Source: Alitiscatomonas aceti (lineage in GTDB: Bacteria > Bacillota > Clostridia > Lachnospirales > Lachnospiraceae). From it: a DNA stretch of 64,000 nt. Under the pieces are notes generated by a model. It was not told the origin of the DNA. It ran no database searches and worked only from the letters and a program-made list of their open reading frames with translations. The stretch is from positions 28,762 to 92,761 of the forward strand of contig NZ_JAOQJF010000012.1 in NCBI RefSeq assembly GCF_025567195.1, given 5' to 3'. The position numbers and the translations under genes were made by a program. Numbering within the stretch: the stretch's first letter is position 1; each line of letters opens with the position of its first letter. Below, in pieces: positions 16,964 to 25,633 of the stretch.

Positions 16964-17315
16964 CTATCTGCGCGCCTTCAGCTTCTTCAATATCGCTATA
17001 ACATCTGGTTGCGTTGGAGTAAATTTAATGCCGGTTTCAACATCCCCATAACTTTTCTCGCTTTTCGCTCAATCTCTCTGGCGGTATGCTCACTGGTCAG
17101 CATCAAATGATTTCCGGCAATCGTATATTCCCGTTCTATGTATTCTTCTGTTATCGGGAACATATCCTGTATCAGAAATGCGCTTTCCCGGCTATCGTCC
17201 AGCTTAACGATATGGAGAATATCACAAGGTTTCCCACCTTATTTCCTTTAAGATACGGATCTGGCATATTTTCAAAAAATTTATCTTTGATAGTATAAAA
17301 TCCTGTTTTCCTCAT
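16964..17315 (-). pseudogene. degenerate type III toxin (CptN/ToxN-like) gene
   Basis: Reading the minus strand from the ATG at 17315, the protein begins MRKTGFYTIKDKFFENMPD and YLKGNKVGN, then the frame is lost. A second frame resumes with CDILHIVKLDDSRESAFLI, then FPITEEYIEREYTIAGNHL and TAREIERKARKVMGMLK. A third gives GIKFTPTQPDVIAILKKL before a TAG. Placed end to end these match what I recall of the CptN/AbiQ-type endoribonuclease toxins of type III toxin-antitoxin systems. The break after GNKVGN fits an internal deletion that removed the middle, and the change after GMLK fits loss of one base. The upstream RNA gene and attenuator keep the type III layout. The toxin should be inactive. 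Confidence 0.65.
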
Positions 17316-17320
17316 TATGG

Positions 17321-17350
17321 AAAAAGTCCCTCGCCTTGCGGCGAAGGACT
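17321..17350 (-). terminator. attenuating terminator between antitoxin RNA and toxin remnant
   Basis: On the minus strand a stem with one mismatch (AGTCC and TTCGCC paired with GGCGA and GGACT; 17325-17335 with 17340-17350), a 4-base loop and five T. Type III systems place such a leaky terminator between antitoxin repeats and toxin. Confidence 0.75.
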
Positions 17351-17408
17351 ATACTTTCAACCCGACCATTTATATACCACATATCGGTCAGTGGTAAACT
17401 TCCTTTGT
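17325..17408 (-). ncRNA. putative type III antitoxin RNA (CptI/ToxI-like), reduced
   Basis: The segment between the promoter at 17415-17443 and the attenuator would be transcribed as a short RNA of about 80 bases. It contains potential pairings such as CCACTGACCGATATGTGG and GACC with GGTC 20 bases apart, compatible with one pseudoknot-forming unit. Type III antitoxins usually have two or more tandem units of 30-45 bases; only one is visible here, so the array may have shrunk. Identification rests on position and layout. Confidence 0.45.
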
Positions 17409-17414
17409 ACCTGC

Positions 17415-17443
17415 ATTCTAGCAAGTGCAAAAAGGAAAGTCAA
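17415..17443 (-). promoter_or_regulatory. promoter of type III antitoxin RNA
   Basis: On the minus strand TTGACT (17438-17443), 17-base spacer, TAGAAT (17415-17420). Confidence 0.7.
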
Positions 17444-17546
17444 TAGGGCTCCCTATAAAACAATAACAGATTTAATTGAATAATTAACCATTCTAGTCTT
17501 ACTTCCTAATCGCTCTCATTATGCAGCAATCCCTTTTTCCGTTCTT

Positions 17547-19382
17547 TTAAATTTCTTCCAACTGGAATTCCGCCTGCAGCGCCCTTAACATCTGCGCTTC
17601 CCGGCGGTGGCAGGTAAAAATGATCATCTGGCCGTCGTAGGCCGCTGAAAGCCACTTAAGCGCAGTCCGCAGCCGGTCGTCATCATAAAGCGTAAAGCTG
17701 TCGTCAAAGATCAGAGGGAAGGGCTCCCCATCCCCCTGAAGAAGCCTGGCAGCCGCCAGCCGCAGAGCCAGATACACCTGGTCCATGGCCCCGCTGCTGA
17801 TGCTCTCCAGCGGCACCAGTCTGCTCTTTGTATTCAGAAATACGTTTAAATTTTCATCAATGCTCATGCTGTCATAGATTCCTCCGGTGATCCCGGATAC
17901 CAGCCTGGACGCCTCCTTATTCAGGTACAGGCCAAAGGAATCCCGGATGGATGAGGACAGCTCCGTCATGGTCTCCTGGGCCATCTCGATGGCCAGGATC
18001 TCTTCCCGGACCCGGTCATTTTCCGCCAGCACCCGCTTTAAGGCCGCGGCCCTGGTCCGGCAGGCATTCAGATGTTCCAGCTTCTTTTCCAGCTCCCACT
18101 GGGTCCTCTGCTGCTTTTCGATCATCTCGCTGCAGTTATTCTGTTTTTCCTGGAGAGAGCTGATATCTTCTGTATATTTATCCAGCGCATGCTCAGACTG
18201 GTCCAGCATATCACAAAGCTTTGAAAACTCTGCCATACGGCCATAAAACGCATCCATGGCCTCCGAGGATACGGTTCCGTCTCCCAGATGCCGGGCCAGA
18301 AGCTCCGAAAGCTGCGCCCGGGCCTCTTCCATTTTTCTGTCAAAGCGCTTTCCCCGGGCCGTCAGCACCATCGCCAGGACCAGGCCCATTATGGCCCCTC
18401 CTCCCCCGGCAATGACAAACAGCAGGAAACGGGAAAGATCTGTGATCCCCAGATATCCGGTCAGAAGGGCGCCGCAGACCGCCAGAAGTATACCCGCTCC
18501 CGCCAAAAGCTTCCGGGACCGTTTTTTACACTCGCGCTCCGCAGTGCAGAAGCTGTCATACAGGGATCTGGCCTTTTCCTCACAGGCCGCCACCGATGAC
18601 CGGTCTGTAAACTGGCCGTCCGCCAGCACCTGGCGGCTTTTTTTCACCTTTTCAGCCAGGGCCGCCCTCTCTGCCTGGGTATTTTCAATGATCCCCTTTA
18701 CCTGGGAACGTGTTCTCTGGTAGGCAGCCAGCTGGTTTTCATACTGGGGGGAGGAGATCTCCGCATCCACCGCCCGGATCTCCGCCAGCAGCGCCGTATA
18801 CTCCCTGGATGCATCCGGGACCAGATTGGACTCCAGGCTCCGCTTCTGGTTTTTCAAAAACGCCGTTGCCTTCGTTATGTTCAGCGATATATTCCCAGTG
18901 GTGTTCATGTTGGCGATATAGTTCTTCAGCTCGCCCACCATACCGTCCTCAGTAGCGCTTTTTAACTGGCTGATGCTGATGGTGTTATTATACGTCGTTT
19001 CATTGAGGCCTCCCAGGATCCGGTCCATCAGGGCACGGGTGGGCTCCTCCTCCCGTCCCTGGGTCTCGTTGATGATCCTCAGATACCGGTCGTCCTTGCG
19101 GAATCTCCGCTCAATGCGGTAGACCACGCCCCCCTGCTCCAGACGCAGCCAGCCCTCGTAGGTCCCACTGTTCTCCCATGGCTCGTACTTAGAATACAGA
19201 TCATTTCTGGCAGCGCGCCCACGGCCCCGTTCCATTCCAAAGAGCATTCCCCGGATAAAGGTATGAAGCGTGGACTTTCCCGCCTCATTGCGGCCATAGA
19301 TCACATTGATCCCGTCTGAAAATGAGATGGTCCGGTCATGGATCTTTCCGAATCCGTTGATATGCAGTTCCAGCAGCTTCAT
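17547..19382 (-). CDS. YhaN/SbcC-like AAA ATPase
   Basis: A 611-residue SMC/Rad50-like ATPase expected to work with the nuclease encoded immediately upstream. Walker A is GRNEAGKST near residue 31; Walker B with signature is LIFDDSFTLYDDDRL near 565. Between them lie coiled-coil segments broken by two hydrophobic helices (about 293-345), as in the YhaN family, which suggests membrane association. It is much shorter than Bacillus YhaN (about 960 residues), lacking a large part of the coiled coil. The start ATG lies five bases after the stop of the nuclease gene, so the genes are coupled. Likely role: DNA end processing or repair; the exact substrate is unknown. Confidence 0.8.
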   Translation of the reverse strand: MKLLELHINGFGKIHDRTISFSDGINVIYGRNEAGKSTLHTFIRGMLFGMERGRGRAARNDLYSKYEPWENSGTYEGWLRLEQGGVVYRIERRFRKDDRYLRIINETQGREEEPTRALMDRILGGLNETTYNNTISISQLKSATEDGMVGELKNYIANMNTTGNISLNITKATAFLKNQKRSLESNLVPDASREYTALLAEIRAVDAEISSPQYENQLAAYQRTRSQVKGIIENTQAERAALAEKVKKSRQVLADGQFTDRSSVAACEEKARSLYDSFCTAERECKKRSRKLLAGAGILLAVCGALLTGYLGITDLSRFLLFVIAGGGGAIMGLVLAMVLTARGKRFDRKMEEARAQLSELLARHLGDGTVSSEAMDAFYGRMAEFSKLCDMLDQSEHALDKYTEDISSLQEKQNNCSEMIEKQQRTQWELEKKLEHLNACRTRAAALKRVLAENDRVREEILAIEMAQETMTELSSSIRDSFGLYLNKEASRLVSGITGGIYDSMSIDENLNVFLNTKSRLVPLESISSGAMDQVYLALRLAAARLLQGDGEPFPLIFDDSFTLYDDDRLRTALKWLSAAYDGQMIIFTCHRREAQMLRALQAEFQLEEI

Positions 19383-19387
19383 GTTCC

Positions 19388-20458
19388 CTAACTCCTTTCA
19401 TCCTTTGTCATCAAAAGCGCATGGATCCCATAATACAGGGCCTTTTTCTCCACCGGGCTCATATTTTCCTTCATTAACGCCTGGATATAAAATCCGATCA
19501 TATCACTGGGATGGTCGGCAAACAGCGCGTGAAAATCGTACTGGGGCTCCGTTTCATCCAGGATCTCGCTGATATTCCACTGCCCTGCCAGAAGCTCCGG
19601 ATCAAATTCCGTGTCCGGGTCCCGCATGCCCCGGATCCGGAAGCGGTAAATATTGGATGCGCCGCGCTTTTTGATCTCGTCCGCAATGAGCTGGGAAAGC
19701 TCGGCGTTGGTGGTGGCCGGGGTCACACTGACTACCAATGGGATATACTGGGCCTGGGCGGCTGCCTTGAATTTCAGAGAGGTCACATGGCCGGTGGCGT
19801 CGTCGATCTCTCCTGTCAGATAGCCGTGAGGGCCGGTCTCCGTAAGGTCCAGAGGCTCCGGGGAACCTGGATACGCCATCCGGTTTTCCAGAAGCACCGC
19901 AGGCTTATGGATATGGCCCAGGGCGATATAAGAAAACGGCAGCGCCGCCAAAGCGTTTTTATCAAAGGGCAGGTGCTTCGCATCCCCTCCATGGAGCATC
20001 AGGATCCTGGTCCGTCGGGAAGCAGATACAGAAAATCCCGCAGTCCTGTCTTCTGTGATCTCCGTCGTATGGTAGCTGAAGCCGTAAACCTCCGTGTTCA
20101 GATCCTCAAAATATACGGAGGTCATGGTCTCGTCCATCAGAAACGTCACATTGGGGCACCAGGAAAAGCTCAGAAGGGCAGAGCTTTTGCGGATCCGGTC
20201 ATGATTTCCGGCGATGATCACCACCCGGGTCCCCGGGATCGTGGAAAACAGGTAATTGACCTCCTTCAGATCCCTGGCCAGCGGCTGGCGGTGGAACAGA
20301 TCTCCCGAGATCAGAAGAAGATCCGCACGGCTGTCCCTGGCATCCTCAATGATGGCCTGGAAGGTGAGGCGGATGGCCTGCTCCCTCTTTTTCCCCCAGG
20401 GCCGGTCGCTGTCAGGCACCATCCCCCAGTGGATGTCTGCAGTGTGAATAAATTTCAT
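19388..20458 (-). CDS. YhaO/SbcD-like metallophosphoesterase DNA nuclease
   Basis: A 356-residue Mre11-type calcineurin-like phosphoesterase. The motifs appear in order: HTADIHWG near the N terminus, SGDLFHRQ, AGNHDR and GHIH, giving the two-metal active site. The start used is the ATG at 20458 preceded by GGGGGATTCAGCC; an in-frame ATG 15 bases upstream would add MGDSA. It is followed after five bases by the YhaN-like ATPase gene, the standard nuclease/ATPase pair. It is located after asnS with a hairpin between, so it may have partial read-through from that promoter. Confidence 0.82.
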   Translation of the reverse strand: MKFIHTADIHWGMVPDSDRPWGKKREQAIRLTFQAIIEDARDSRADLLLISGDLFHRQPLARDLKEVNYLFSTIPGTRVVIIAGNHDRIRKSSALLSFSWCPNVTFLMDETMTSVYFEDLNTEVYGFSYHTTEITEDRTAGFSVSASRRTRILMLHGGDAKHLPFDKNALAALPFSYIALGHIHKPAVLLENRMAYPGSPEPLDLTETGPHGYLTGEIDDATGHVTSLKFKAAAQAQYIPLVVSVTPATTNAELSQLIADEIKKRGASNIYRFRIRGMRDPDTEFDPELLAGQWNISEILDETEPQYDFHALFADHPSDMIGFYIQALMKENMSPVEKKALYYGIHALLMTKDERS

Positions 20459-20497
20459 GGCTGAATCCCCCAATTACCGAATAGAGACGAAAGGAGC

Positions 20498-20520
20498 GCA
20501 GCAGTCATCTGCGCGCTCCC
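20498..20520 (-). terminator. hairpin after asnS
   Basis: GGAGCGCAG and CTGCGCGCTCC can pair around a short loop. The T run on the minus strand is weak (TTTCG), so termination may be partial and allow read-through into the nuclease/ATPase genes. Confidence 0.45.
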
Positions 20521-20535
20521 AGTCACTCGTATTTT

Positions 20536-21927
20536 TTACAGATCACAGTTATTTACAGTACGCGGGAACGGAACCACATCGCGGATATTGCCCATTCCTG
20601 TCAGATACATCACGCAGCGCTCGAAGCCAAGGCCAAAGCCGGAATGGCGTACAGAACCGTATTTACGCAGATCCAGATAGAAGCCATAATCCTCTTCCCT
20701 TAAGCCCAGCTCCTTCATTCTTCCCAGAAGCTTGTCGTAGCTGTCCTCTCTCTGACTTCCTCCGATGATCTCTCCGATTCCCGGAACCAGGCAGTCCATG
20801 GCTGCAACCGTCTTTCCGTCCTCGTTTAGCTTCATATAGAACGCCTTGATCTCCTTTGGATAGTCCGTAACGAACACCGGCTTCTTAAAGATCTCCTCTG
20901 TCAGATAGCGCTCATGCTCTGTCTGGAGATCGCAGCCCCAGAATACTTTATAATCGAATTTGTCGTTATGCTCCTCCAGAAGCTTGATGGCCTCCGTATA
21001 GGTCACATGGCCAAATTCAGAATTTAATACATGGTTTAACCGGTCTAAGAGTCCCTTATCCACAAACTGGTTGAAGAAATTCATCTCCGCCGGGGCATTC
21101 TCCAGAACGTACCGGATCACATACTTTAACATTCCTTCAGCCACGGCCATATTGTCGTTGAGATCTGCAAAGGCCATCTCCGGCTCGATCATCCAGAACT
21201 CAGCCGCATGACGGGTGGTGTTGGAGTTCTCAGCGCGGAAGGTGGGTCCAAAGGTATAAACGTTGCGGAAGGCCATGGCATAGGTCTCTGCATTTAACTG
21301 GCCGCTTACGGTCAGGTTGGTGGGCTTTCCAAAGAAATCCTGGGAGAAGTCCACGGTTCCGTCATCCTTCTTCGGCACGTTGGCCAGATCCATGGTCGTC
21401 ACCTGGAACATCTCTCCGGCGCCCTCGCAGTCACTTCCGGTGATCAGCGGCGTATGGACATAAACAAAGCCCTGCTCCTGGAAATATTTATGGATCGCAT
21501 AGGCGATCAGGGAACGGACACGGAACACCGCCTGGAACGTATTGGTCCTGGGGCGCAGATGGGAAATGGTCCGTAAATACTCAAAGCTGTGACGTTTTTT
21601 CTGCAGTGGATAGTCGGCATTGGAAACGCCCTCCACCAGCACCTGATCCGCCTGGATCTCAAAGGGCTGCTTTGCCTCCGGCGTCGCCACCAGGGTTCCC
21701 TTTACGATAATAGCCGCGCCTACGTTTAATTTGGAAACCTCCGCAAAGTTTTCCATTGTATCGTGGTAAACGATCTGAATGGTATCAAAGCACGTTCCAT
21801 CATTTAATACGATGAAGCCGAATGCTTTCGAGTCACGGATGCTGCGGATCCAGCCGCCCACCTGGACCTCTTTGTCCAGATATTTTTCACGGTCGCTAAA
21901 AAGCTCCTTAACAGTAGTCAGTTCCAT
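20536..21927 (-). CDS. asnS: asparaginyl-tRNA synthetase
   Basis: Class II aminoacyl-tRNA synthetase that charges tRNA-Asn. The 463 residues show the OB-fold anticodon-binding domain (EVQVGGWIRSIRDSKAFGFI), class II motif 2 region (TFGPTFRAENSNTTRHAAEF) and motif 3 (HSGFGLGFERCVMYLTG). Length is normal. The start ATG follows GAGGAGAAAGAAAA and a promoter lies at 21977-22005. No T-box leader is visible in the short upstream region, so control by uncharged tRNA is not supported. Confidence 0.96.
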   Translation of the reverse strand: MELTTVKELFSDREKYLDKEVQVGGWIRSIRDSKAFGFIVLNDGTCFDTIQIVYHDTMENFAEVSKLNVGAAIIVKGTLVATPEAKQPFEIQADQVLVEGVSNADYPLQKKRHSFEYLRTISHLRPRTNTFQAVFRVRSLIAYAIHKYFQEQGFVYVHTPLITGSDCEGAGEMFQVTTMDLANVPKKDDGTVDFSQDFFGKPTNLTVSGQLNAETYAMAFRNVYTFGPTFRAENSNTTRHAAEFWMIEPEMAFADLNDNMAVAEGMLKYVIRYVLENAPAEMNFFNQFVDKGLLDRLNHVLNSEFGHVTYTEAIKLLEEHNDKFDYKVFWGCDLQTEHERYLTEEIFKKPVFVTDYPKEIKAFYMKLNEDGKTVAAMDCLVPGIGEIIGGSQREDSYDKLLGRMKELGLREEDYGFYLDLRKYGSVRHSGFGLGFERCVMYLTGMGNIRDVVPFPRTVNNCDL

Positions 21928-21976
21928 TTTTCTTTCTCCTCAATTCTGTTTCTATAAATAAAAACCAGTTTATGAC

Positions 21977-22005
21977 AGTATATCGTATTTTCAGCGGAGA
22001 TTCAA
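21977..22005 (-). promoter_or_regulatory. asnS promoter
   Basis: On the minus strand TTGAAT (22000-22005), 17-base spacer, TATACT (21977-21982). Confidence 0.75.
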
Positions 22006-22038
22006 GGGGAAGGTGGGAGAATCCTCCGGGAATCATCC

Positions 22039-22067
22039 TTGTATTTTCACAGCCGTTTTAGTAGAAT
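22039..22067 (+). promoter_or_regulatory. promoter of small ORF at 22130
   Basis: TTGTAT (22039-22044), 17-base spacer, TAGAAT (22062-22067). Confidence 0.6.
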
Positions 22068-22129
22068 AGGAAGGAAACCGAAAGACAGCATATGAAATCA
22101 CATGCTCAAAAGCAAAGGAGCTGGTATCC

Positions 22130-22381
22130 ATGGAGTTATATAACAAGCCAGTACAGGCAGCAGACAGCGGATCCTCTGAGGCGTATTCTGACCAGGGGAT
22201 GGGGGAGTGTTCTGGCTGGCCCTCCAGCCAGGGGCTGGATGAGCTCAGCCAGCAGCTGGCACATATCAACTGCCGGTTCGAGGACCAGAGCGATGACCTC
22301 AGCGGAATCACGGATGATATTTTAAAATTGCAGCAGGTATTAAACGCTGTGTGTGAATCCCATGAGAAAAGCAGAGTTTAA
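22130..22381 (+). CDS. small hypothetical protein (83 residues)
   Basis: No family recognised. The protein has a Ser/Gly-rich N-terminal third and a helical, possibly coiled-coil C-terminal half (LDELSQQLAHINCRFEDQ, then SGITDDILKLQQVLNAV) with heptad-like leucines and isoleucines. A GGAG lies eleven bases before the ATG, and a good promoter lies about 60 bases upstream. An overlapping frame starting at 22092 is open but lacks a ribosome site. It stands alone between asnS and the first choline-binding paralog. Real expression is likely but not certain. Confidence 0.5.
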   Translation: MELYNKPVQAADSGSSEAYSDQGMGECSGWPSSQGLDELSQQLAHINCRFEDQSDDLSGITDDILKLQQVLNAVCESHEKSRV

Positions 22382-22528
22382 ATACAAGGCGCGTACAGTG
22401 TCGTTGTTGTTTTCAAAATAGTATATATATTATATACAGCAAAATCGATTAAACAGCAGTCTGCCTCTCACGCCATTTTTTGGACTTATTTCTTAATTTT
22501 TTATTAATTTCTGTATTCTCCTATAATT

Positions 22529-22557
22529 CCGATAATTTCTCTTATAAGAAGTATAAT
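22529..22557 (+). promoter_or_regulatory. promoter of choline-binding paralog 1
   Basis: CCGATA (22529-22534), 17-base spacer containing the palindrome CTTATAAG, TATAAT (22552-22557). The sequence from GATAATTTC to the start codon is repeated before paralogs 2 and 3. Confidence 0.65.
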
Positions 22558-22624
22558 GTTCCTCGTAATGCAATTAGGAATTTCAAAAAAGTTTCAAAAA
22601 GAAAAAAAGGAGAGTGCATTAATT

Positions 22625-24313
22625 ATGAGAAAGCAGACTAAAATTGCTGCCGTAGTATCCGCAGCAGCTCTGTTAGCATTAGGCGCTTCCATCACATCCT
22701 TCGCAGCTGCAAAGGGCACCTGGATGATGGTAGATGGCGAGTGGTACTGCTACGACAAGAATGGCGATGTATATGAGAATACCTTCTGCTCCAGCAATGG
22801 TAAGGAGTACTATGTAGGCGACGACGGAATGCTCGTTCGTTCCAGCTGGGTAGAGTATGACGGAGATTACTACTTCGTAAACTCCAGCGGTGCAAAGATC
22901 GTAAACGACTGGAGATTAACAACACCGTACGAGGACGAGGATGCAGATGAGGAATGGTTCTACTTCCAGTCCACAGGTAAGAGAGCAGACAACAAGAAGA
23001 TCCTTTACAAGGGAAGCACCTTCTTCTTCGATGCTGACGGTAAGATGCTGACTGGCTGGGTAACAGCTGACGGCGATGATGTTGTAAACGAAGAGAACGA
23101 TATTAAGGTTGGAACCACTTACTTCTGTGACGAGACAGGTGCCCGTGTAGAAAGCGGCTGGGTATACACCACAGAGCCGGCTACTGCTGACGATGATGCA
23201 GATGCAGATGAGTACTGGTACTACTTAAAGTCCAGCGGTAAGGTTGCAACTGGCAAGCAGTCCAACGTTAAGGGCCAGGGATTTGTATTTGGAAACAAAG
23301 ACGACAACCGTGGACAGATGCTGACTGGCTGGGTTGGCGGAAAATATGATGCAACCGATAAGTCTTATACTTATGAAGAAATTGGTGGTGAGGATAGCCA
23401 GGTTCAGTTATCCGATTACAGAGATAACGATGTAGTTTACTACTGCATGTATGATGAGGATAAGGCTGATGGCCATATCCAGAAAAATAAGTGGAGAGAG
23501 ATCTGGAGACCGGAAGACGCATATGATGAAGACGAGGATGATGATAAGTACTGGTACTGGATTGAAAAAGACGGTGAAGTATACATTCCGGATTCAACTG
23601 ATTTAAAGGCAGCAGGCTTTGCTTATGAGCTTGGCGATGGCGCTCTTGAAAAAGACGGTGAGGATGAATTCTACTTCGCTAAAAAGAAGATTAACTCCAA
23701 AGATTACTTCTTTAACAATGACGGAGAAATGATTTCTGATTTCGTTAATGTTACCTATACAGAAGATGAGTCTGTAATTGGCACAGGTATGTATTACTTT
23801 GGCGGCTCTAATGATGGTTCCATGAAAACTGGTTCTCAGACTGTAAAGGATGACAATGACGATTCCTTCAAATTCTACTTTGGAACAAAGGATAACAGCA
23901 AAACTGGCGAAGTTAAGGGTAAAGGTGTTACAGGTAATAAGAATAACAAACTTTACTACATGGGTCATCTTGTAGCGGCAGAGGATTACAAGTATCAGCC
24001 GGTAGTTATGGATGTTGACAGAGATGGTAACGATGATGCTATGTTCATTGTAAACCAGAACGGTTCTATCCAGCATTCTGCTCTTGAGTATAAGGAAGAC
24101 GGAGACATCTTAATTGATGCTAAGAAGGCTGGTGCTACATTTACTACTAAGAATTCCAAAGATAATGTTTGGGATAAGTACGAAGTTGTAGATGCGGCTA
24201 AACTTGCTAACTATGTGTACGTTGAATTCTTAAATCCGGAAGTTGTAATGCCGGTTGGTGGTGATAAGATCACTGTAACCGTGCCCAATGCATCCAGAAG
24301 CAACGCTCAGTAA
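22625..24313 (+). CDS. secreted acidic choline-binding-repeat (cell-wall-binding) protein, paralog 1
   Basis: A 562-residue exported protein with no catalytic domain. The ATG at 22625 is chosen because AAAGGAG lies upstream and a signal peptide follows (MRKQTK, hydrophobic AAALLALGASI, then SFAAA near 28). The rest consists of divergent cell-wall/choline-binding repeats with the aromatic pattern G-x-WYYxxxxG, such as WVEYDGDYYFVNSSGAK and EYWYYLKSSGKVATGK, interrupted by Asp/Glu-rich inserts (EDEDADEEW, DDDADADEYW). The last 60 residues are less repetitive. It is likely bound to phosphocholine-bearing polymers made through the LicC-LicA fusion encoded 7 kb away. Nearly identical to paralogs 2 and 3 over the first 180 codons, then diverging. 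Confidence 0.82.
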   Translation: MRKQTKIAAVVSAAALLALGASITSFAAAKGTWMMVDGEWYCYDKNGDVYENTFCSSNGKEYYVGDDGMLVRSSWVEYDGDYYFVNSSGAKIVNDWRLTTPYEDEDADEEWFYFQSTGKRADNKKILYKGSTFFFDADGKMLTGWVTADGDDVVNEENDIKVGTTYFCDETGARVESGWVYTTEPATADDDADADEYWYYLKSSGKVATGKQSNVKGQGFVFGNKDDNRGQMLTGWVGGKYDATDKSYTYEEIGGEDSQVQLSDYRDNDVVYYCMYDEDKADGHIQKNKWREIWRPEDAYDEDEDDDKYWYWIEKDGEVYIPDSTDLKAAGFAYELGDGALEKDGEDEFYFAKKKINSKDYFFNNDGEMISDFVNVTYTEDESVIGTGMYYFGGSNDGSMKTGSQTVKDDNDDSFKFYFGTKDNSKTGEVKGKGVTGNKNNKLYYMGHLVAAEDYKYQPVVMDVDRDGNDDAMFIVNQNGSIQHSALEYKEDGDILIDAKKAGATFTTKNSKDNVWDKYEVVDAAKLANYVYVEFLNPEVVMPVGGDKITVTVPNASRSNAQ

Positions 24314-24354
24314 TTCGGATATCTAAAATCCAAAAGAAATTCTAATTGCAACAC

Positions 24355-24383
24355 ACGGACGGGAATTATTTCCCGTCCGTTTT
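24355..24383 (+). terminator. terminator of paralog 1
   Basis: 10-bp stem ACGGACGGGA (24355-24364) with its complement (24371-24380), 6-base loop, then TTTT. The same hairpin ends paralogs 2 and 3. Confidence 0.85.
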
Positions 24384-24459
24384 GCTATGCTTCAAACTGG
24401 TTTCACGTCAAGAACGCAGAGGATCGAGTTTCACTGCCAAAGACTCTCACGGAACGTTC

Positions 24460-24488
24460 TTGTTTTTCTCCTCCCGATTGAGTATAAT
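24460..24488 (+). promoter_or_regulatory. promoter of Rpn-family nuclease gene
   Basis: TTGTTT (24460-24465), 17-base spacer, TATAAT (24483-24488). Confidence 0.65.
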
Positions 24489-24544
24489 AGTATAAAGAAG
24501 GAAAGCCATGGTGCATAATCACTGGAATCCAACGGGAGGTGTTT

Positions 24545-25486
24545 ATGGAACAGCTTAAGACAAACTGGGAAAGCATTGGCCTGTCCAACGATTTCCTTTT
24601 CGGAAAGATTATGAGGAAACCGGCCCTTTGTAAACGTATGCTGGAGATCATCCTGGGCGTTAAGATCGATCGCCTGGAGTATCTGGAATCACAGAAAAGT
24701 ATCGATGAGGAGTGGGATGCCAGGAGTATCCGCCTGGATATCTATGTGCAGGACAACCGGGAGGTCGCTTATAATATCGAGATCCAGACCACGAATACTG
24801 GAGACCTGCCCAAACGGAGCCGCTACTACCAGTCTGTGCTGGATATGCAGCAGCTGAACAAAGGGGAGCGGTACAAAAATCTGAAGCGGACCTATATTAT
24901 CTTCATCTGTACCTTTGACCTTTTCAGAATGGGCCGCCATGTGTATACGTTTGAAAACCAGTGCCGGGAGGACGGCTCCCTGCGGCTGGAGGATGACACG
25001 TACAAACTGTTTCTGAATACGGAAGGAGTCATGGACGATGTCAGCACAGATCTGAAGGCCTTTCTGGACTACATGGGAGGCCGCCCATCAGATCATGCGT
25101 TTGTGAAGGTACTGAATGATGAGGTGATTTTGGCAAAACATAACAAAGAATGGAGGCGGGAATATATGACATTGCTGATGCGTGACCAGGAAAATATTGA
25201 TAAAGGACGGGAGCAAGGATTGAAAGAAGGACGGGAGCAGGGACTGGAAGAAGGACGGGAGCAGGGATTGAAAGAAGGACGGGAGCAGGGACTGGAAGAA
25301 GGACGGGAGCAGGGGCTGGAAGAAGGACGGGAGCAGGGACTGGAAGAAGGACGGGAAAAGGGCGAAGGCCGCTTTGCTGAACTTACGCAGAGGCTCCTTC
25401 AAGATAAACGTTATATAGATCTGGAAAAAAGCGCGACTGATCCAGAATACCGCCAGAGGCTATATGAGGAATACCGTATTCTGTAA
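24545..25486 (+). CDS. Rpn/PD-(D/E)XK family putative transposase-related nuclease with C-terminal repeat
   Basis: A 313-residue protein of the Rpn (recombination-promoting nuclease)/YhgA-like PD-(D/E)XK family. The N-terminal part has SNDFLFGKIM, then the nuclease core RLDIYVQD and YNIEIQTTNT (the D and ExQ catalytic positions), and RSRYYQSVLDMQQL. From about residue 221 to 268 there are six copies of an eight-residue unit like GREQGLEE, predicted to be a long charged helix, then a conserved tail ending EYRQRLYEEYRIL. The ATG at 24545 is preceded by GGGAGG; a GTG six bases earlier is less likely. Such proteins promote RecA-independent recombination in E. coli; the role here is unknown. A truncated copy follows. 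Confidence 0.82.
   Translation: MEQLKTNWESIGLSNDFLFGKIMRKPALCKRMLEIILGVKIDRLEYLESQKSIDEEWDARSIRLDIYVQDNREVAYNIEIQTTNTGDLPKRSRYYQSVLDMQQLNKGERYKNLKRTYIIFICTFDLFRMGRHVYTFENQCREDGSLRLEDDTYKLFLNTEGVMDDVSTDLKAFLDYMGGRPSDHAFVKVLNDEVILAKHNKEWRREYMTLLMRDQENIDKGREQGLKEGREQGLEEGREQGLKEGREQGLEEGREQGLEEGREQGLEEGREKGEGRFAELTQRLLQDKRYIDLEKSATDPEYRQRLYEEYRIL
25205..25348 (+). repeat. 24-bp in-frame minisatellite inside the Rpn-family gene
   Basis: Six tandem 24-base units close to GGACGGGAGCAGGGACTGGA plus AGAA, with a degenerate seventh. The period is a multiple of three, so copy-number change would lengthen or shorten the helical stalk without breaking the frame. Confidence 0.9.
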
Positions 25487-25633
25487 CTGTCCTTTTACCT
25501 TTCAAACATCTGTTCCTTACGATGGACAAACTTTAATGCTGGTGTGAATTTCTCATCAGTATATGCGTTTATACGGGCATTGCTTAACTTTTTTCACGTT
25601 CCAAAATCGAAGATGAAAAAATTTCTAGGTGCT

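Noticed and set aside
16812..17298. Plus-strand frames of 79 and 70 codons after rubrerythrin
   Set aside because: They start within a hairpin or lie antisense to the toxin remnant, and have no ribosome site or recognisable protein features.
25205..25348. 24-base tandem repeats considered as a CRISPR array
   Set aside because: The units are contiguous without spacers, lie inside an intact reading frame and encode a regular helical peptide.
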